A DNA stretch of 64,000 bases, taken from the NCBI GenBank assembly GCA_964034945.1, contig OZ035961.1, forward strand, positions 2,397,501-2,461,500, given 5' to 3'. Source of the DNA: Chrysopilus asiliformis (Eukaryota > Arthropoda > Insecta > Diptera > Rhagionidae). The notes below the pieces were generated by a model that did not search any database, was not told the origin of the DNA, and worked only from the letters and a program-made list of their open reading frames with translations. A program made the translations under genes and the position numbers. Each line of letters opens with the position of its first letter. Positions within the stretch are counted from its first letter, which is position 1. Below, piece by piece: positions 46,861-60,279 of this stretch.

Positions 46861-48034
46861 GTTGAATTACAGTACGTTCAAAGGTCGCAAAAAAATATTT
46901 TGGAAAAATATTCAAGGAAAAATCCGAAAAATTCTAGGAAAAACCATTTTCCTATTGTTTTATAACAAAATTATATGTTATACAGTACTAAATACCGATA
47001 TTTTTAGAAATTTTTAGAAATAAAAATGAAAACCCACTCAAAAAAAAATTCAAACACCCAAAAAAAATTGTTTTCTACGTGTATGTATACCTAATTATCG
47101 ATACAGCTTGTTGAACTCATGGCTATATCAATAAAATTAAATTATATGCACGTTTCGCTTTTATAAGAATTGAAATAGCTATCGATAGTACTGAACCAAG
47201 TTTTATCCATCAATGACGAAAAGCATATAAATAATGGGTTAGTATGATATGTAAAAACTTTACACACATGTACATGGCTTGGTGACATATTGGAAAACAT
47301 AATATTATTGTTCACAAGTGAAGCAGAATTACGAAAAGAGGTTAACCTTACAAAACACTTGTGTAGATCAATATTTATTTAACATGAACGCGAATAAATT
47401 TAGGAAAATTTACAAATACATATTGTACAAAATTGTGCTTAATATATATGTAAATGTAGTACCTACCAAAACATTTTGGACAATTTTATTCTATAGATTT
47501 GTTCACAAATTCAAAATTAATGAGTGTGTATTGGGTCAGGTATCAAAAGTATCGGAAACCATAAAGTTTAAATATTTTTATGTTGAGTTGAATAATTTTC
47601 CAGTCGATTTGATGGCCTAAAAATAAATTAATATCTACTAAAGAACAATTTGTATTATAGATTTAAACGTAAGAAAAAGTACAAATGCCAGAAAGAAATT
47701 GTAAAAGAGAACTTTAAACCGAAATGTAGAGGATTCGGGAAAAACACGAGATATTCTAATCAGTATTGGGAAGGAGTTTTAGTCTATTAGATTTTATTGA
47801 GTAACAGATCTGTAATATGATTCTTCTTTCTGTAATGTATTGCAGATATGTTCTTTTATACAATTTGATCGACGATATGTAATTTTAAATATATTTCAAT
47901 TTTCGTTTCTGTAAAGACATTGAATATTATTTCAATCATGTTCCTCAGCACCCCAGAAAATTATTTAAAAGAACAGATACATTGATTAACCTCGATGTAG
48001 GGGTAAAGTGTTTTAAGACGACAAGGCTAAAGTC
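46861..48034. other. AT-rich DNA, nothing recognised
   Basis: A 100-codon Tyr/Lys-rich frame (47318-47620, plus) is of chance length. Nothing else supported. Confidence 0.4.
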
Positions 48035-48065
48035 GTAGGGTCGGGTAGGGTGAAGTGTTGTTCCA
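48035..48065 (+). repeat. Isolated end of the 45929 MITE family
   Basis: GTAGGGTCGGGTAGGGTGAA and the next bases match the ends of the 45929-46860 element; no partner end or interior was found nearby. Confidence 0.6.
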
Positions 48066-48530
48066 CAATAAACCTTTATTGAGATGAATTTCTCCCACAC
48101 CTTACGTTAGAAATTTGTCGAATCAAGAATTTCGAGCCCAACAGGTTTTCTTTTTTTACTTTATTTTTCTTTATTTAGGACAAAAATGTTTGTAGCCTAA
48201 GCCCAATCTACAAAAAAAAACTCCGGTTTGAAAAATTTAAGTTTCATTAGAACTGTTGGTTGCGAAATACCCATAATCTGAGAAGAACATTCGTTCATAT
48301 TCGTTAAAAAGAGAGTTTCATTAAAATTGAGTTTCCATTCAAGAGTCATCTTGTGTTCTTTCATTTGATTATGTTAAATTTCAGCATACAATCATTTCAA
48401 CTTCACCAAAATTTCAACAGGACTTGGTTTAATTAGTTGAAATTTTTGTGAACCCACTATATTCTAAATTTTGCCTTTATTCAGAATTCTCAGCTTTTTC
48501 ATTTCTACAATGTATGTATATCCAAAAAAT

Positions 48531-48608
48531 CAAGGCCTTGATATACGACGTTTCGATATACGAAGAAATTTCACCCAACCAAAAACGTCGTAAATCGAGG
48601 GATGCTTG
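48531..48608. repeat. Short Tigger-like foldback
   Basis: CAAGGCCTTGATATACGACG on the left is approximately inverted on the right (CAAGCATCCCTCGATTTACG read inward). The CCTCGATTTACGACG type of end is seen in pogo/Tigger elements. It is 78 bp with weak arms. Confidence 0.4.
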
Positions 48609-50132
48609 AATAACATTTACGCAATTCGGTGTTTTCATTAATATGTTATTCATACTCTTTTCCTACATTATAATATTACAGAATGTGCGTGCATATTAAC
48701 TTAAGAAGATTCGAATACGTTTAACTAACATTAAAATACAACATTACTAAAAGTCTCGTTCATTCTGTTTCAGTGGTAGTTACAATATATTAAAAGTTAA
48801 TTCAGAAGGACTCCCTTGGGAAATCTATTTTCATGATATAAAGAAGAAATGGTCCATTTCGATTGAATTTTGGTGCATCGAGGCGAATAATTTGTTTCAT
48901 TTGATTTTTTATAATATCTGGAAAAGAGGGAAAGCCTATAGTCAGATTAAGGAAAAAAAAAATTAAAAAAAAAGAATAAAAATTGTTATGTAAAACAAAA
49001 TCTTCTAATGAGTAAAAAAGTATATTCTTTCCCAATTCTTTCTTTTAAAGATTTAAAATGAATGCTAGAAAAATTTTAAGGTGTTGTATGTATCGAAGAG
49101 TTTCCCAGCCTGGAGTACATGTACTCCTAGGGAAACATCGGCTGATTCCAGGAGGTATGCGACGTTTGAAAAACAAAATGGCGGCAACCAAATTTTGAAA
49201 AAATTGCTACGGAAAAAATTAGGTTTTTTTTTTAAAAATCTCTTGAAAGTTATGCTTTTTTATGAAAAAATGTGTATAAACTAATTTAAAGGAAATAAAA
49301 TTGTCTTTTATGTATCTCTAACGGTTCCCAACATATTAAAAAACACAGTTTTTTGAAAATTTCTCGAAAATATTGGGCTTTTGGGAAAAAATTGTTATAA
49401 AAAATGTTATAAAAAATCCAAAAGCCGGGTTAAACCGCCCTCCTGCACATCTTTTTTCATTTAGTGCAGTTTACTTCTGCGCTACAGATATTTATTCTTG
49501 AAAAAAAGGGGAAAACACAAATAAATAAATGAGTTTTTTTGTGTTTGATAAATAATGGCTGTATATTAATAGAATTAATTATGAGTAGGTAGCAATACAA
49601 CCTAGTAACACAACAAAATGTTAACGAGGAAAATGTTGTTTAAGAAATATGGATATAACTTTTACTTTCCCAGCACTCAAAAATTATTAAATCCTAGTTA
49701 AGTAACTTGTTTTAGTTATCATCATTAATCTTCATCATGTTTGCGTTTCTAACTTAAAATTTTCGCCTGTTTCGGCTAAATTAACTTCTAATTACTGGCC
49801 ATTTATACCAATATTTCATACTGTTGCTTCATATATATAATGCGGTTATACATTTAAAGCCAATGAGGACATTCTGTAAATATATTGCGAAAAATACACA
49901 TTTTATTAACAGAATGCGGAAAAAAAAACAAATTCAGCATTTGTTAAACGCTGAAGCCATCAAGAAACGACAACAAGATACAAATTAAATCCAAATTTGT
50001 GTTTTCTTAACGCCACTGTGGGCCAATTTAAGTTTTACGCTACATTCATGATTTCCACCTATAATTCATGGTCGTTTTGGAACCAAAAATTAGATTTTCG
50101 GAAACACATGTCTTCTGTTAATGCTTTAAGTA
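48609..50132. other. AT-rich DNA with one hairpin
   Basis: A 16-bp perfect palindrome GGAGTACATGTACTCC lies at 49112-49127, nested in an outer TTTCCC/GGGAAA pair (49101-49135). No gene supported. Confidence 0.45.
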
Positions 50133-50691
50133 TCGGGTCTTTCAATAAGGACATAACAATTTTGTCTTTAAATAAAACACAGAATAATTGAGATATCGGG
50201 CTGAAATTTATTCCAGGTGTAGTGGACATGTTACATTTAAGTATGAAATTCGATGTCGTTCATATGGCCACCGCGAGCACGTTTGCTGATTGATTCTTTG
50301 GAGCCAATTTTCCAACACTCTTCCACAGATATCGGCCGGAACGTTGGCAATTTCGAGTTCGATATTGTTCCTGAGCTCCTCTAATGTTGTTGGCTTGTTG
50401 GCATAAACTAACGAATTAACATAACCCCTTAAAAAGAAATCCAACGGCGTTAAATCGCATGAGCGAGGTGGCCAATCGACCGGAGCATCTCTCGAGATTA
50501 CACGATTACCGAACTTCTCCTTCAATAGATCAGTTGTTTGACCAGCTGTGTGGCATTGCTCGTTCGTGAACTTTACCATGATAAAAATGTAAACCTTGAC
50601 TGACGTTTTAGCATTGCCAGATCATAAAAAAAGTTTTAGGGTGCGTTTTTATTAAAATACAAAATTGTTATGTCCTTATTGAAAGACCCTT
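50133..50691 (-). mobile_element. DD41D mariner deletion derivative, copy C
   Basis: 559 bp, same ends and same internal deletion as copy B, on the minus strand, with TA on both sides (50131-50132, 50692-50693). Confidence 0.9.
50208..50579 (-). CDS. 123-residue truncated DD41D transposase
   Basis: Same length, junction (MVKFTNEQ to CHTAGQT) and third catalytic Asp (residue 47) as the copy B product. About ten residues differ, including Trp to Arg in the FLWGY block (residue 51). No stop or frameshift. Like copy B it lacks DNA-binding and most of the catalytic core. Confidence 0.7.
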   Translation of the reverse strand: MVKFTNEQCHTAGQTTDLLKEKFGNRVISRDAPVDWPPRSCDLTPLDFFLRGYVNSLVYANKPTTLEELRNNIELEIANVPADICGRVLENWLQRINQQTCSRWPYERHRISYLNVTCPLHLE

Positions 50692-53611
50692 TAAAAGCAT
50701 TAACCAGCAGCAATAAATGCTAATTATTGGGAGTCTGTGCTGAAAAATTTGAGCATTGCCTTTGAAGTATAATGCATAAACTAATAAAGTTATACGGAGA
50801 AGGGAAGAAATAATCGTCCAATTCTTTGCGGTAAATTTGATGTACGGGAAAGATATAACCAATCAAATGAAAAACTCATTTTTAAAATTTTTTCGATATG
50901 GCGCACTATTTTTAAGAAAATATTGCACAGGAGAAACAGATGTCTTAAGTGAAATCACCTAACATATACCATTGTCTTGAAAATTTCATAAAATTCGTTT
51001 TCGCGTTAACAAAACTTATGAGTTTTTTTTCCCCGCAGAATTTGGATTTCTATCCTTCTTATCGTTTCAAAATAGGAAAGGTTTTTCTTTAGTAGTTTAT
51101 GTTTGACAAAACAATTGTATCTAGTTGTATAAACACGAATAACTGGTGAACAACAGTAGGTATACTTATAATAAAGTTTCATTTTGTCATAATCTTGATA
51201 TGATTTACGTAATGTGTGCCATTCATCATGTAATTATTAGACACAATAGCACTAAAGAAGTAGAAAGTCAATTCGAGATTAAATAAAATTGTGAACAAAA
51301 ATGCGTTCCCACCTGTCGTGTGCTCAGCTGAAGTACCATTTTATCTACACAAAAGGATACTGAATCTCACGCAGAGAGATGACATTCTAGCCTTCATTTC
51401 AGCATTTTCATCCGGCTTTCTTTAACTTTGCTCTTTCGTTCCGATTGCCGATAAACAAGGCAACAGAAGGCTGAGTTGTAAAAACAAGTCGAAAGATAAA
51501 ATTTTATGAGCACTTTCAAAATTTCAGAAATAAATAACTACCAGGACGTTGAATCCGTTGTTGCCATTGCTAGAAGTTATTCCTCCGGCTATGTTCTAGG
51601 ATAGTAGATAACAGCAACAACTACAACAAAAATTGTTGACAATATAAAGGAAAATAACAATGACTAGTGACATGTGCATATATACTCTAAAAACTGTTAT
51701 ACAACTATGATCAAATGCTTACCAATCTATAAGCATATTATAATGAAATACGTATAACCTATGCATATATAGTATAAAAGCACGATACGATACGACATAT
51801 GGAACTTTGATGTTGTCTTACAACAACGAAAACTTTTATGGTTATGTGTCACTTTGTGTTTATTGATATGTTTCTGTATAACTTCTATTACATAGATGGC
51901 CATCTCCATGGTTATTTGAGTTGACTTCCAATCTTGGCCTCTTTAAAACTATTTTCATACAATTACCAAGCCAGACAAATTCAAGTCATGGTTTGAAAAA
52001 AGGCTTTTTTCTTATAAAAAAAAACTTTTTGGTGCTCGGTTAAGTGCTATATATCCTCAAGCCAACTAAGAACTTATATTCACCACAGTTTGTAACTAAG
52101 AACTTATATTCACCACAGTTTGTAATCATTTTGTAATTTTTAAAAAAGTTCAATTTTTTTTTTTAAAAGTTCATATATTTTTTTTTTTTTGAGAAAGAAT
52201 ATGACTTTTTATGATTTCGTATCCGTTTATCCGTCTTTCTGCCCGTAAAATCGGTAACTCACGAAATAAATGTTCCAGCTTCTCGAAATTTTAAACAAAG
52301 GGTCTTTTTCGAAAACAAGAAATTTTTTTTGGATCAGATTCCTCCCTTGTCTTCCATTCAAATGTTTTTTTTTCCGATTTTCATGTTGAAATGGTAAGTG
52401 CTTTATAAGAGCGTGGAAATTTCAAATGCTGTGAATTACATTTTGCTACTATATTCGAAAAATCATCAGTACTTTACGCTCTTAAGTCAATTAATACTTA
52501 CATTGTGAAATTTGGCGTTTTTTTTGGTTGAAATGTCTGTTAAGCCAGCTACAGACGTACGATCAACTCTGCCAATTTGATTATGGACCGGTTGGCAGAC
52601 ATACAAAACAAGCCGTTTGGAGGCATCTCTGCGGTTTGCCTTTTCTTCGTCAGACTTCCGATATCTTATTGTTTTGTCTATGATTATACATAATTTTCAA
52701 ATCTTTGTGTTTTTAATTACAATTGAAATATTTTTCAGTAGCCCCTACACAATCTCATTGAGTGTTTTTGAATTAGTAACACTTTTTTTTTCTTTTCAAA
52801 AGAAAAAATTGCATTTTCTTTAAAATTTTTTTTTGCATATAATGCATTTTAATTCCATGTGCAATTTTTATGAAATAAAATATAAAAGCACGTAAGAATA
52901 ATAACATTTTGACATGAATTTTCAAGTCTTGTCTTACTTTTGATGAGTTTTTAGGTCCAGAACCAATCTTTTATTTTTCCATAGACACCATATATTTTTT
53001 ACACGAACTTTTTATACACGTACTGTTCGCGAACGTGTCTACCGTGTAAAAAAAGAACTTGGTGCCCTTGGTTTAATTAGCATATTTTAGGTTTCGTGTT
53101 TTTGGTGGCAAGCATGTAAGCGAAATCTACGACATAAAAAGGAAAAATCAATTTTTCATGTAAGGGAAAAAATTGCGCAAGAACTTATCAATAAAAGCAA
53201 TGTTATTTTTATGTAGAACGTCTTGAGCCAATAAAATGTACGGCACTATATGGATAAACTTTCATTATTAGAACACGTATCTAAACTAAATTAACTGCCA
53301 CGTAGGACACGTTGATATGCAGTAAATATGCAACGAAACACGTTCTTGGATATTACGTTATTTTATATGTAACCCCGTTGCAGACAATTTTATGCTATTT
53401 ACCAAGGAGGCTTGAAACTTGCATAAGTGTTATCACAATGTGCATTTTATTTGACCAAGCAGACCCAAATTTTTAATGAGCAAAAAAAGCCTTTTATACG
53501 TCTTATCAAAAAAAAATTATCTCTTATAACCGTTTTAGCAATGATGTAAGATAATGTCTATGTGTAATTTTACTCTCAAGTGTTTTTATACTCTTTATGA
53601 TATATCATATA
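50692..53611. other. No gene recognised in 2.9 kb; one 30-bp duplication
   Basis: AACTAAGAACTTATATTCAC and the next ten bases occur twice in tandem at 52064-52123. TTAAGCCAGCTACAGACG near 52533 looks like one end of a MITE, but no second end was found. Long T/A runs lie near 52150-52190. Confidence 0.4.
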
Positions 53612-54170
53612 TCGGGTCTTTCAACAAGGACATAACAATTTTGTATTTAAATAAAACACAAAATAATTGAGATATCGGGCTGAAATTTTGAAATTTATTC
53701 CAGGTGTAGTGGACATGTTACATTTAAGTATGAAATTCGATGTCGTTCATATGGCCACCGCGAGCACGTTTGCACTGATTGATTCTTTGGAGTCAATTTT
53801 CCACCACTCTTCCACACATATCGGCCGGAACGTTGGCAATTTCGCGTTCGATATTGTTCCTGAGCTCCTCTAACGTTGTTGGCTTGTTGGCGTAAACCAA
53901 CGACTTAACATAACCCCATAAAAAGAAATCCAACGGCGTTAAATCGCATGAGCGAGGTGGCCATTCGACCGGACCATTTCTCGAGATTACACGATTACCG
54001 AACTTCTCCTTCAATAGATCAAGTGTTTGACCAGCAGTGTGGCATGTAAACGTAAAAATAAAAAAATGTAAACCTTGACTGACGTTTTAGCATTTCCAGA
54101 TCATAAAAAAAGTTTTAGGGTGCGTTTTTATTAAAATACAAAATTGTTATGTCCTTGTTGAAAGATCCTT
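53612..54170 (-). mobile_element. DD41D mariner deletion derivative, copy D
   Basis: Same ends and deletion as copies A-C, minus strand, TA on both sides (53610-53611, 54171-54172). It sits against the end of a HINE-2 copy. Confidence 0.9.
53695..54043 (-). pseudogene. Truncated DD41D transposase, broken
   Basis: Same product as copies B and C, but the ATG and first codons are replaced by unrelated A/T-rich sequence, the Trp codon after VVEN has become TGA (53793-53795), and two extra bases follow near 53773. The LTPLDFFLWGYVK block remains. Confidence 0.8.
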
Positions 54171-54177
54171 TAGAAGT

Positions 54178-54655
54178 ATATTAGATTTTGTATACCAATC
54201 ATCAGACATAAAAAAATGATTTCCGCATGTCTATCTGTCTGACCGTGAACACTAAAACTTTCGAAGGATTGACCTAGAGACTTGAAATTTTATATAATTG
54301 CGTTTCCCGTAAATTGCTGGGTTAAGTTCTCGAAGGTGCAAAATTGGACCATTCCTTTCCCGCTCCCCCATACAAACGAGACAGTTTTTTGCAATTTTTT
54401 TCGAAAACGGTGAGGAATATTGAAAACTTATAAAGGTAAAATGTGTTTAGAGAAGGATTTTACATAACTTATCTATCCAGCAATATCCAGTTGAGACACT
54501 CCTTTCCACCTCCCCCATACAAATAGAATACTTTTTTTTATTTTGTCGAAAACGGGTACTCGTATTGTAATATTTATAAAGGTAAAGTCTATTTAGAATA
54601 TCAAAATCCAGTCGGACCACTCCTCTCCCCCTCTTCTATAAAAATGGATTTCTTA
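54178..54655 (-). mobile_element. HINE-2, uninterrupted copy
   Basis: Reverse complement of the HINE-2 at 60001-61999: TTAGATTTTGTATACC at the left, a GTCTATCTGTCTGACC tract, GAGAACTTAACCC-type segment, repeated blocks with CCATACAAA and TTTTCGAAAACGG, and TCTATATGATAAC at the right. Shows what the 60001 copy looked like before insertions. Confidence 0.7.
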
Positions 54656-55712
54656 AATAAACATTTTATATGTTATCATATAGAGTATTTGACGATCTTT
54701 AAAGAAAGCTTTTCTATTAAAAAATAAAAGAATGAAGCTGCTTGGTAAAATGCTATAATTCGATATGGGAAAATATGGACAAGTAACTGAAGACAAAATA
54801 GAAAGAATAAGAACGAGATGGTCGGAAAAAGTGACTATGGTCACTTTCAAAATGACGTCTGGTTCCCCTAACGTATGGTATGTTCAAATAGCAAATAATA
54901 AATATTTATCCAAAAATTGCAAATAAACATTTGTAATTTGATTTGTGAAATATTCTCTATCTTTACATATCTTGTAATGGATCGAAAATGCATTACGAAT
55001 TTTTTCGCATCAGTAAAAAGTAAAGTATTCAATTAAGTTCACACACGTATAGCTAGAACCATCGGAGTAAATAAGACAGGAATGAATCCCTCGGGGCCTG
55101 TCTTGGCCATTGCTAATTGAAGTAACTGAAATTGATTTTGTTGAGCGGAGAGCAAAAGCTTGTACAAATCTTGTTGGGATCCGACTATATAGCCTAAGGA
55201 ATCAACAGAGGGTTATTGATTTCTTATTTAATAAATGCGTCGTCTAGTATACAATTGTACGAACACAATAACAGCAACGAATATGTTCTCAGCAAGTATT
55301 AGTTACATACACACAATCACCATTTGAGAGTTAAGACTTAAAGCACGTTCTAATTTTATATGGGGTCTTAGGTTCAATTAATTTTCTGATTTCCTATTGT
55401 ATCCTTTCAAGAAGTTTACTTAATCTTGAATTAAATGGTCTTACCGTGCTGTGAACGGATTTATGAAAAAATCAAATTAACTTTTGATAATTTTATCAGT
55501 TTAAATGAATTTTTCAGATGAATGATATTTTTAAGCGACTTCCAAAAAGGAAATAGTTCTCAATTCGACTCCTATGTTTTTTTAATGTATGTTCACGCAT
55601 AACTTTTTACTGGGTTGATATCCGTATAATACATCTTAAACTAAAAAAGTCTAAAAAGGACTTATACTACCGTTTTCTTGGATATAAATTATTATTGCGC
55701 CGTTTTGATATT
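54656..55712. other. AT-rich DNA, nothing recognised
   Basis: No feature supported. Confidence 0.45.
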
Positions 55713-56226
55713 TATACCCGTATGGTGAAACCAAACGGTATATTAATTTTTCCTTACCGTTTGTAACGCCAAGAACTCGTCATCACACACAAAAATGAAT
55801 TACACCAGTGTGTTTAGAATGATAAAAATATTTAATTTTTGCATGTCCGTCCGTCTGTCTGTCCGTCTGTCCGTATGTCCGTCCGTCAGTCCGTCAGTCC
55901 GTCAGTCCGACAGTCCGTCAGTCCGTCAGTCCGTCCGTCTGTCTGTCCGTCTGTATGTGGCGCGGATTGCGGGCGCACGGATTGAGCTACAGACTTGAAA
56001 TTTTGCACAGGTCCGTTTTTCGTAAAATGCGAGGCTAAGTTCGTTAATGGGCAAGAATGGAGCATTAGGTGGGGGGGAGGGGTACCCCCCATACGAACGA
56101 AAACGTTTTTTTGTGAATATCTCAAAAACGGTGCATCTTATCAAAAAATTGCAAGAACAAAAGTTATTTAGGATATGATTCTACATAAAACTTGCCAGAT
56201 TGGCAATTATAGATTTTGTTATGTTT
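55713..56226 (+). mobile_element. HINE-1, copy 4, with 3' deletion
   Basis: Starts TATACCCGTATGGTGAAACC, with a GTCY tract of about 28 units (55844-55958, several GTCA variants), the GGGGTACCCCCC core and TTGCCAGATTGGCAA hairpin. The segment holding the 3' subterminal repeat is deleted between ACATAAAACT and TGCCAG. Confidence 0.8.
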
Positions 56227-57161
56227 ACAAATATAAGAATACCCATTACGCTAAATTTTAATAACAATTAAAATTTTTCTGGTACTCAAATTTCACAGTA
56301 CTTGATATACCAAATTATAAATTTGAAAAATTATTTTTTTTACTTTTAAGCGCTTCTGTTGTTTTTCACTTTCTTTTTTTTCAGACTTTTTAAAGTCGGT
56401 TCTATTTTTTTTTAATTTTATGATATCAAACGCTTCTTAATTTCAGGACTTTTCCAAAAATACGTTTTTAAAATTTGCCCTATTTAATGACTATCGTGTG
56501 AATATAAGATTAAAGTCGACTAAAACTTTTTAATTATTTTTATTGCTATTTTACAAGATTTTGTCAAATATTAATGTTTTTCTTTTCAAATCTGTGTAAT
56601 TATTACAAGGGTGTTTTCCACCCTCAAAATATGATATTTCATGAAATAAATAAATCTAGTGAATAAAAACAGTGTCGCGCAAACAGTTAGTACCCAAGAT
56701 CTCAGACAAATAGCAATAAATCACCAATTTTTTCGTCATTAATCTGCCGGCAATACAATAATTAATCATATATGCCACATAGGTGTAGAGAGAAGAAGGT
56801 TGCTTTCCAGAGTAAATACCCCACAAATATCGATTCATACTCGTATAAAGGCTATTAAGGCTTAATAATTTAATTTTCTTGTTTTTATTGTCTTTATTTA
56901 GGCCTCAACATTTTCAACTTTTTTTTATTTTACTAAAATTGTTCCTTATATTAAAAATACACTTACAAAAAACAAACCTTTTTTGTTCACTTTTTGCATA
57001 GGGTTTCTTATCACTTACAAAATGAAATGACAACTGCTGGGTCAATTTAAGGGTGTACTTGACCTTGGAATTAAAACACGTTCAGCTAGGGCGCAATTTT
57101 TTTATCTTTAAACCGGTACCACTGCACTGAAAATGTAAACATCATGTGCGCTGTTGTACTA
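56227..57161. other. AT-rich DNA, nothing recognised
   Basis: No feature supported. Confidence 0.45.
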
Positions 57162-58063
57162 AAGGGTGTTTTTTTAGACGTGTGGTTTTCAATCTGGCAC
57201 TACTTTTTTCGGAGTTGGTCTTTTTGTCACTTGATTTATGCTCAGTTTGGTTTGCCATTTCGTCAAACGACCATCAAGCGCGTCGCACGTTCGGTGAATG
57301 GGCCCAAATCAAGATGGCCACCGATCCCGATTTTCACAAGAAAATTTTGTTCAGCGATGAAGCTCACTTTTGGTTGAATGGGTACGTCAATAAGCAAAAT
57401 TGTCGCATTTGGAGGGATGGTAATCCACAAGCCATTCTTCAGACGTCGTTACATCCTCAAAAAGTCACTGTTTGGTGTGCTCTATGGGCAGAGGGAATCA
57501 TTGGTCCATATTTCTTCAAAAATGAAGCCGGCCATAATGTTACAGTCAATGGGGAACGCTATAGAGCCATGATTAATGACTTTTTCGTGCCTGAATTGGA
57601 GGATGTTGATGTGGACGACCTTTGGGTCCAACAAGACGGCGCTACATGCCATACAGCCAACGAAACAATCAATTTATTGAAGGAAACTTTTGGTGAGCGC
57701 ATTATCTCGCGTCGTGGGCCTGTGGCGTGGCCTCCAAGATCGTGCGATTTAACACCGCTGGACTATTTTTTGTGGGGTTATGTGAAGTCGCTTGTCTACG
57801 CAGATAAGCCCGAGACGATTGACGCCTTGGAAGAGAATATTCGGCGCGTTATTGCTGACATACGGCCCCAATTGCTGCAAAAAGTGGTCGAAAATTGGGC
57901 CTCTCGGCTGGAATTTATTCCGCGGCGGCCACTTGCCCGAAATCATTTTTAAAACATAATGGCAAACCCTTATCTTTATAATAAAGCTAAACTCTTGGCC
58001 ATAAGATTAAATTATATGCGTTTTATTTCTTCCTGAAAACCACACGTCTAAAAAAACACCCTT
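57162..58063 (+). mobile_element. DD41D mariner element, 5'-deleted
   Basis: Perfect 30-bp inverted repeats AAGGGTGTTTTTTTAGACGT..., TA on both sides (57160-57161, 58064-58065). It is 902 bp, shorter than a full mariner of about 1.2-1.3 kb, because the first part of the gene is missing. Its ends (AAGGGT) and coding resemble the four derivatives, but the repeats differ, so it is a related but distinct family. Confidence 0.9.
57265..57952 (+). pseudogene. DD41D mariner transposase, N-terminus missing
   Basis: The open frame runs 268 codons from a GTG in the flank (57146), through the left terminal repeat, to 57952. Only about residues 43-268 are transposase. All three catalytic Asp residues are visible: ILFSDEAHFW (residue 71), WVQQDGATCH (164) and DLTPLDYFLW (206). 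Forty-one residues separate the last two, hence DD41D, the spacing described for rosa-type mariners. The helix-turn-helix DNA-binding part is absent, replaced by non-coding leader, so it should not bind its ends. No stop or frameshift in the retained part. Confidence 0.85.
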
Positions 58064-59721
58064 TATATATCAAAAACGGAAAAATAATGAAACAATCGAG
58101 AAAAAATTTCAGATAAGCTAATACGATACGAATTTTTGAGTCCAAGTTTTATGCCCACTTTTTGTAAGATGTCGGGGATTTCGGAACCGAATTTTTATTT
58201 TTACATACTTTTCATAGTTCGACTTATGCGGAGTTTTCGCAGAACCAGTTATCCGTGTAAATACAGGAAATAGAATCGCCTATACGCAAAGACATTTTAA
58301 ACTCGAATGTACTTTAGATTCAAATGCACTTCCAAGTCAAAATTCTTCTAAGATTTTGTATGATTTCTAAGGCATTGAAGCGTATAACACAAATCGAAAT
58401 TAAAATTTTGATTCAATTTGATTACGAAATGTTGTTATGCTAAAAGGTGTTTTGAATCCCGACATGAGCCTTCAAAATGCCAAATATAGCCATCGTGATC
58501 ACATTTGTGTCAATCACAGTCATTCTCGACAAAATTGGTATTTCCATCAGAAGCGTTAACTCAATTCCACGGGCACGTTATTTTGGTAGATAATGTAAAT
58601 CCCACGAAAAAATATAACTGAATTTAAGTGACATTGACATTCAATGGTATCCATATTTTCTGGCGCATTATAATGCTGTCAATAATTCAATAAATAAATT
58701 TCCCGCCCCAATGGCTCCTTTATTTTTTAGTTTTGCATACAATTCTTATTCCGAAGTCTTTTATGTTATGAATCCTTGATGATTAATTAAAGATTATGAG
58801 AAATTTTACTAGTAATGTATAGCAGCACAATAATAAGAAGAGAAATCGCTTAATAAGTTTTAAAAGATTTTTTTTTCTGAATTATTAAAATAAAATCGGT
58901 TTAAATAAACCTAAATTAAGTCATTCGTAAATTTATATAAAGTGAACGTAGACGCGTTTTACGTGTGTTCCCACATGTTTTGTAAACGACATAAATCTGA
59001 TTTTTTTCTCCACGCACATATATCGGACGATTTTTTATCTGGGGAAAATGGACATGAGCATTGCATCCTTATGGATATGCAATGCCATGATCTAGTGCCA
59101 CATATTTCAATGGAGAAAGGAACATTTTTCAAAAATTGTTGAACTAGTTGCCACATTCATGTGTCGCGTGATAAAAACCCTCAATTGCGGAATTAATTTA
59201 ATGCTTGCCAGCAGCTGTGCCATGATTTATACCTCTTATTATCATGTCAGTCGGAAATTCATACTAACAGTCGTAAATACTATCTACCTGTGTAAAAGAT
59301 AGGTACTAGAATAGGTATAATCATTGGTACATATGTGTTCGCATATGAAAATATTTTTAACTATATATATATATACATGACTTTTACTTCATTCAGATAA
59401 AGATGACAAAATATCTTGCGTCTACTTGTTTTTGTGTAAGAGCTTTAAGAAATTTTATGATACGTGGATCGATTTTGGCTGTGTATTTAAATACCTGGGT
59501 ATACAGTCAAACCTGATTAAGTAGAATCTTACCGGACCATTACACAAATCCTTCTTATAGAAGTTTTGTACTTAACCACTTTTGCTGAAAAACAAAAAAT
59601 CCATCCCAGAACAATCCGACCAAGTTCTAGAGGCACTTACCCAAGTTCGAAAGTTTTTTTTAAGTAATAACACAACAATTAAAAAAAACGAAATTCGAAA
59701 GGTGTAAATTAAAGCTTTTTT
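58064..59721. other. AT-rich DNA; one possible pogo-like end
   Basis: TA then CAGTCAAACCTGATTAAGT at 59502-59522 resembles a pogo/Tigger terminus, but no matching second end was found. Frames near 58942-59156 are open on both strands with no recognisable content. Confidence 0.4.
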
Positions 59722-59948
59722 TTAACCCTCTAACCGGAATATTTCCGAAAAGAATTCACCAAAATATGACTTTCAACTTGCGACAGACCGTAACCAAGAC
59801 AACGTACAGGGCTAAATTTTTTCCAGCATGTAAAGCGATAACTTACAAAAGTCAGTGTAACACGTTCCGGCGATTTCCGGCGATTAAAATTGTTACCCGT
59901 TATAAACAAGCGAACTCCCTGAAGCGGGCATTCCGGCTAGAGGGTTAA
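59722..59948. mobile_element. piggyBac-like MITE, family e
   Basis: TTAA at both ends (59722-59725, 59945-59948) with inverted repeats CCCTCTAACCGGAAT and CCCTCTAGCCGGAAT. Of the piggyBac-like MITEs here its ends are closest to the classical CCC start. A 60-codon frame over it is not treated as a gene. Confidence 0.85.
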
Positions 59949-60279
59949 TTTAGTAAAAAACAAAAGAAAAGCTACAATTGTCAGGGGCTAATCGACAAAT
60001 ACTCTATATGATGGCAGACAAAATTGTTATATAAAAAATCCATTGTTTGGGAGGAGGAAGAAGGAAAGGTCCAACTTGATTTGGGTGAATGGATTAGTTA
60101 TGTAAAATCATATTTTTACCGTTTCGAGAAAATTGTAAAAAACGACTCACCGTTTTCGAGAAAATTGGAAAAAACTGTTTCGTTTTAATGGCAGAGGAGG
60201 GAAGTAACAGCCGTCGCACACTTGAGCTAAGCGAGCTCGACTACGTGAACTAAGTTTCTCGCTGAAAGTAAAATCCTTA

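Noticed and set aside
47318..47620. 100-codon plus-strand frame
   Set aside because: Tyr/Lys/Ile-rich composition mirrors AT-rich DNA, no motif, chance length.
52533..52575. Possible MITE end (TTAAGCCAGCTACAGACG)
   Set aside because: No inverted partner could be found in the following 2 kb.
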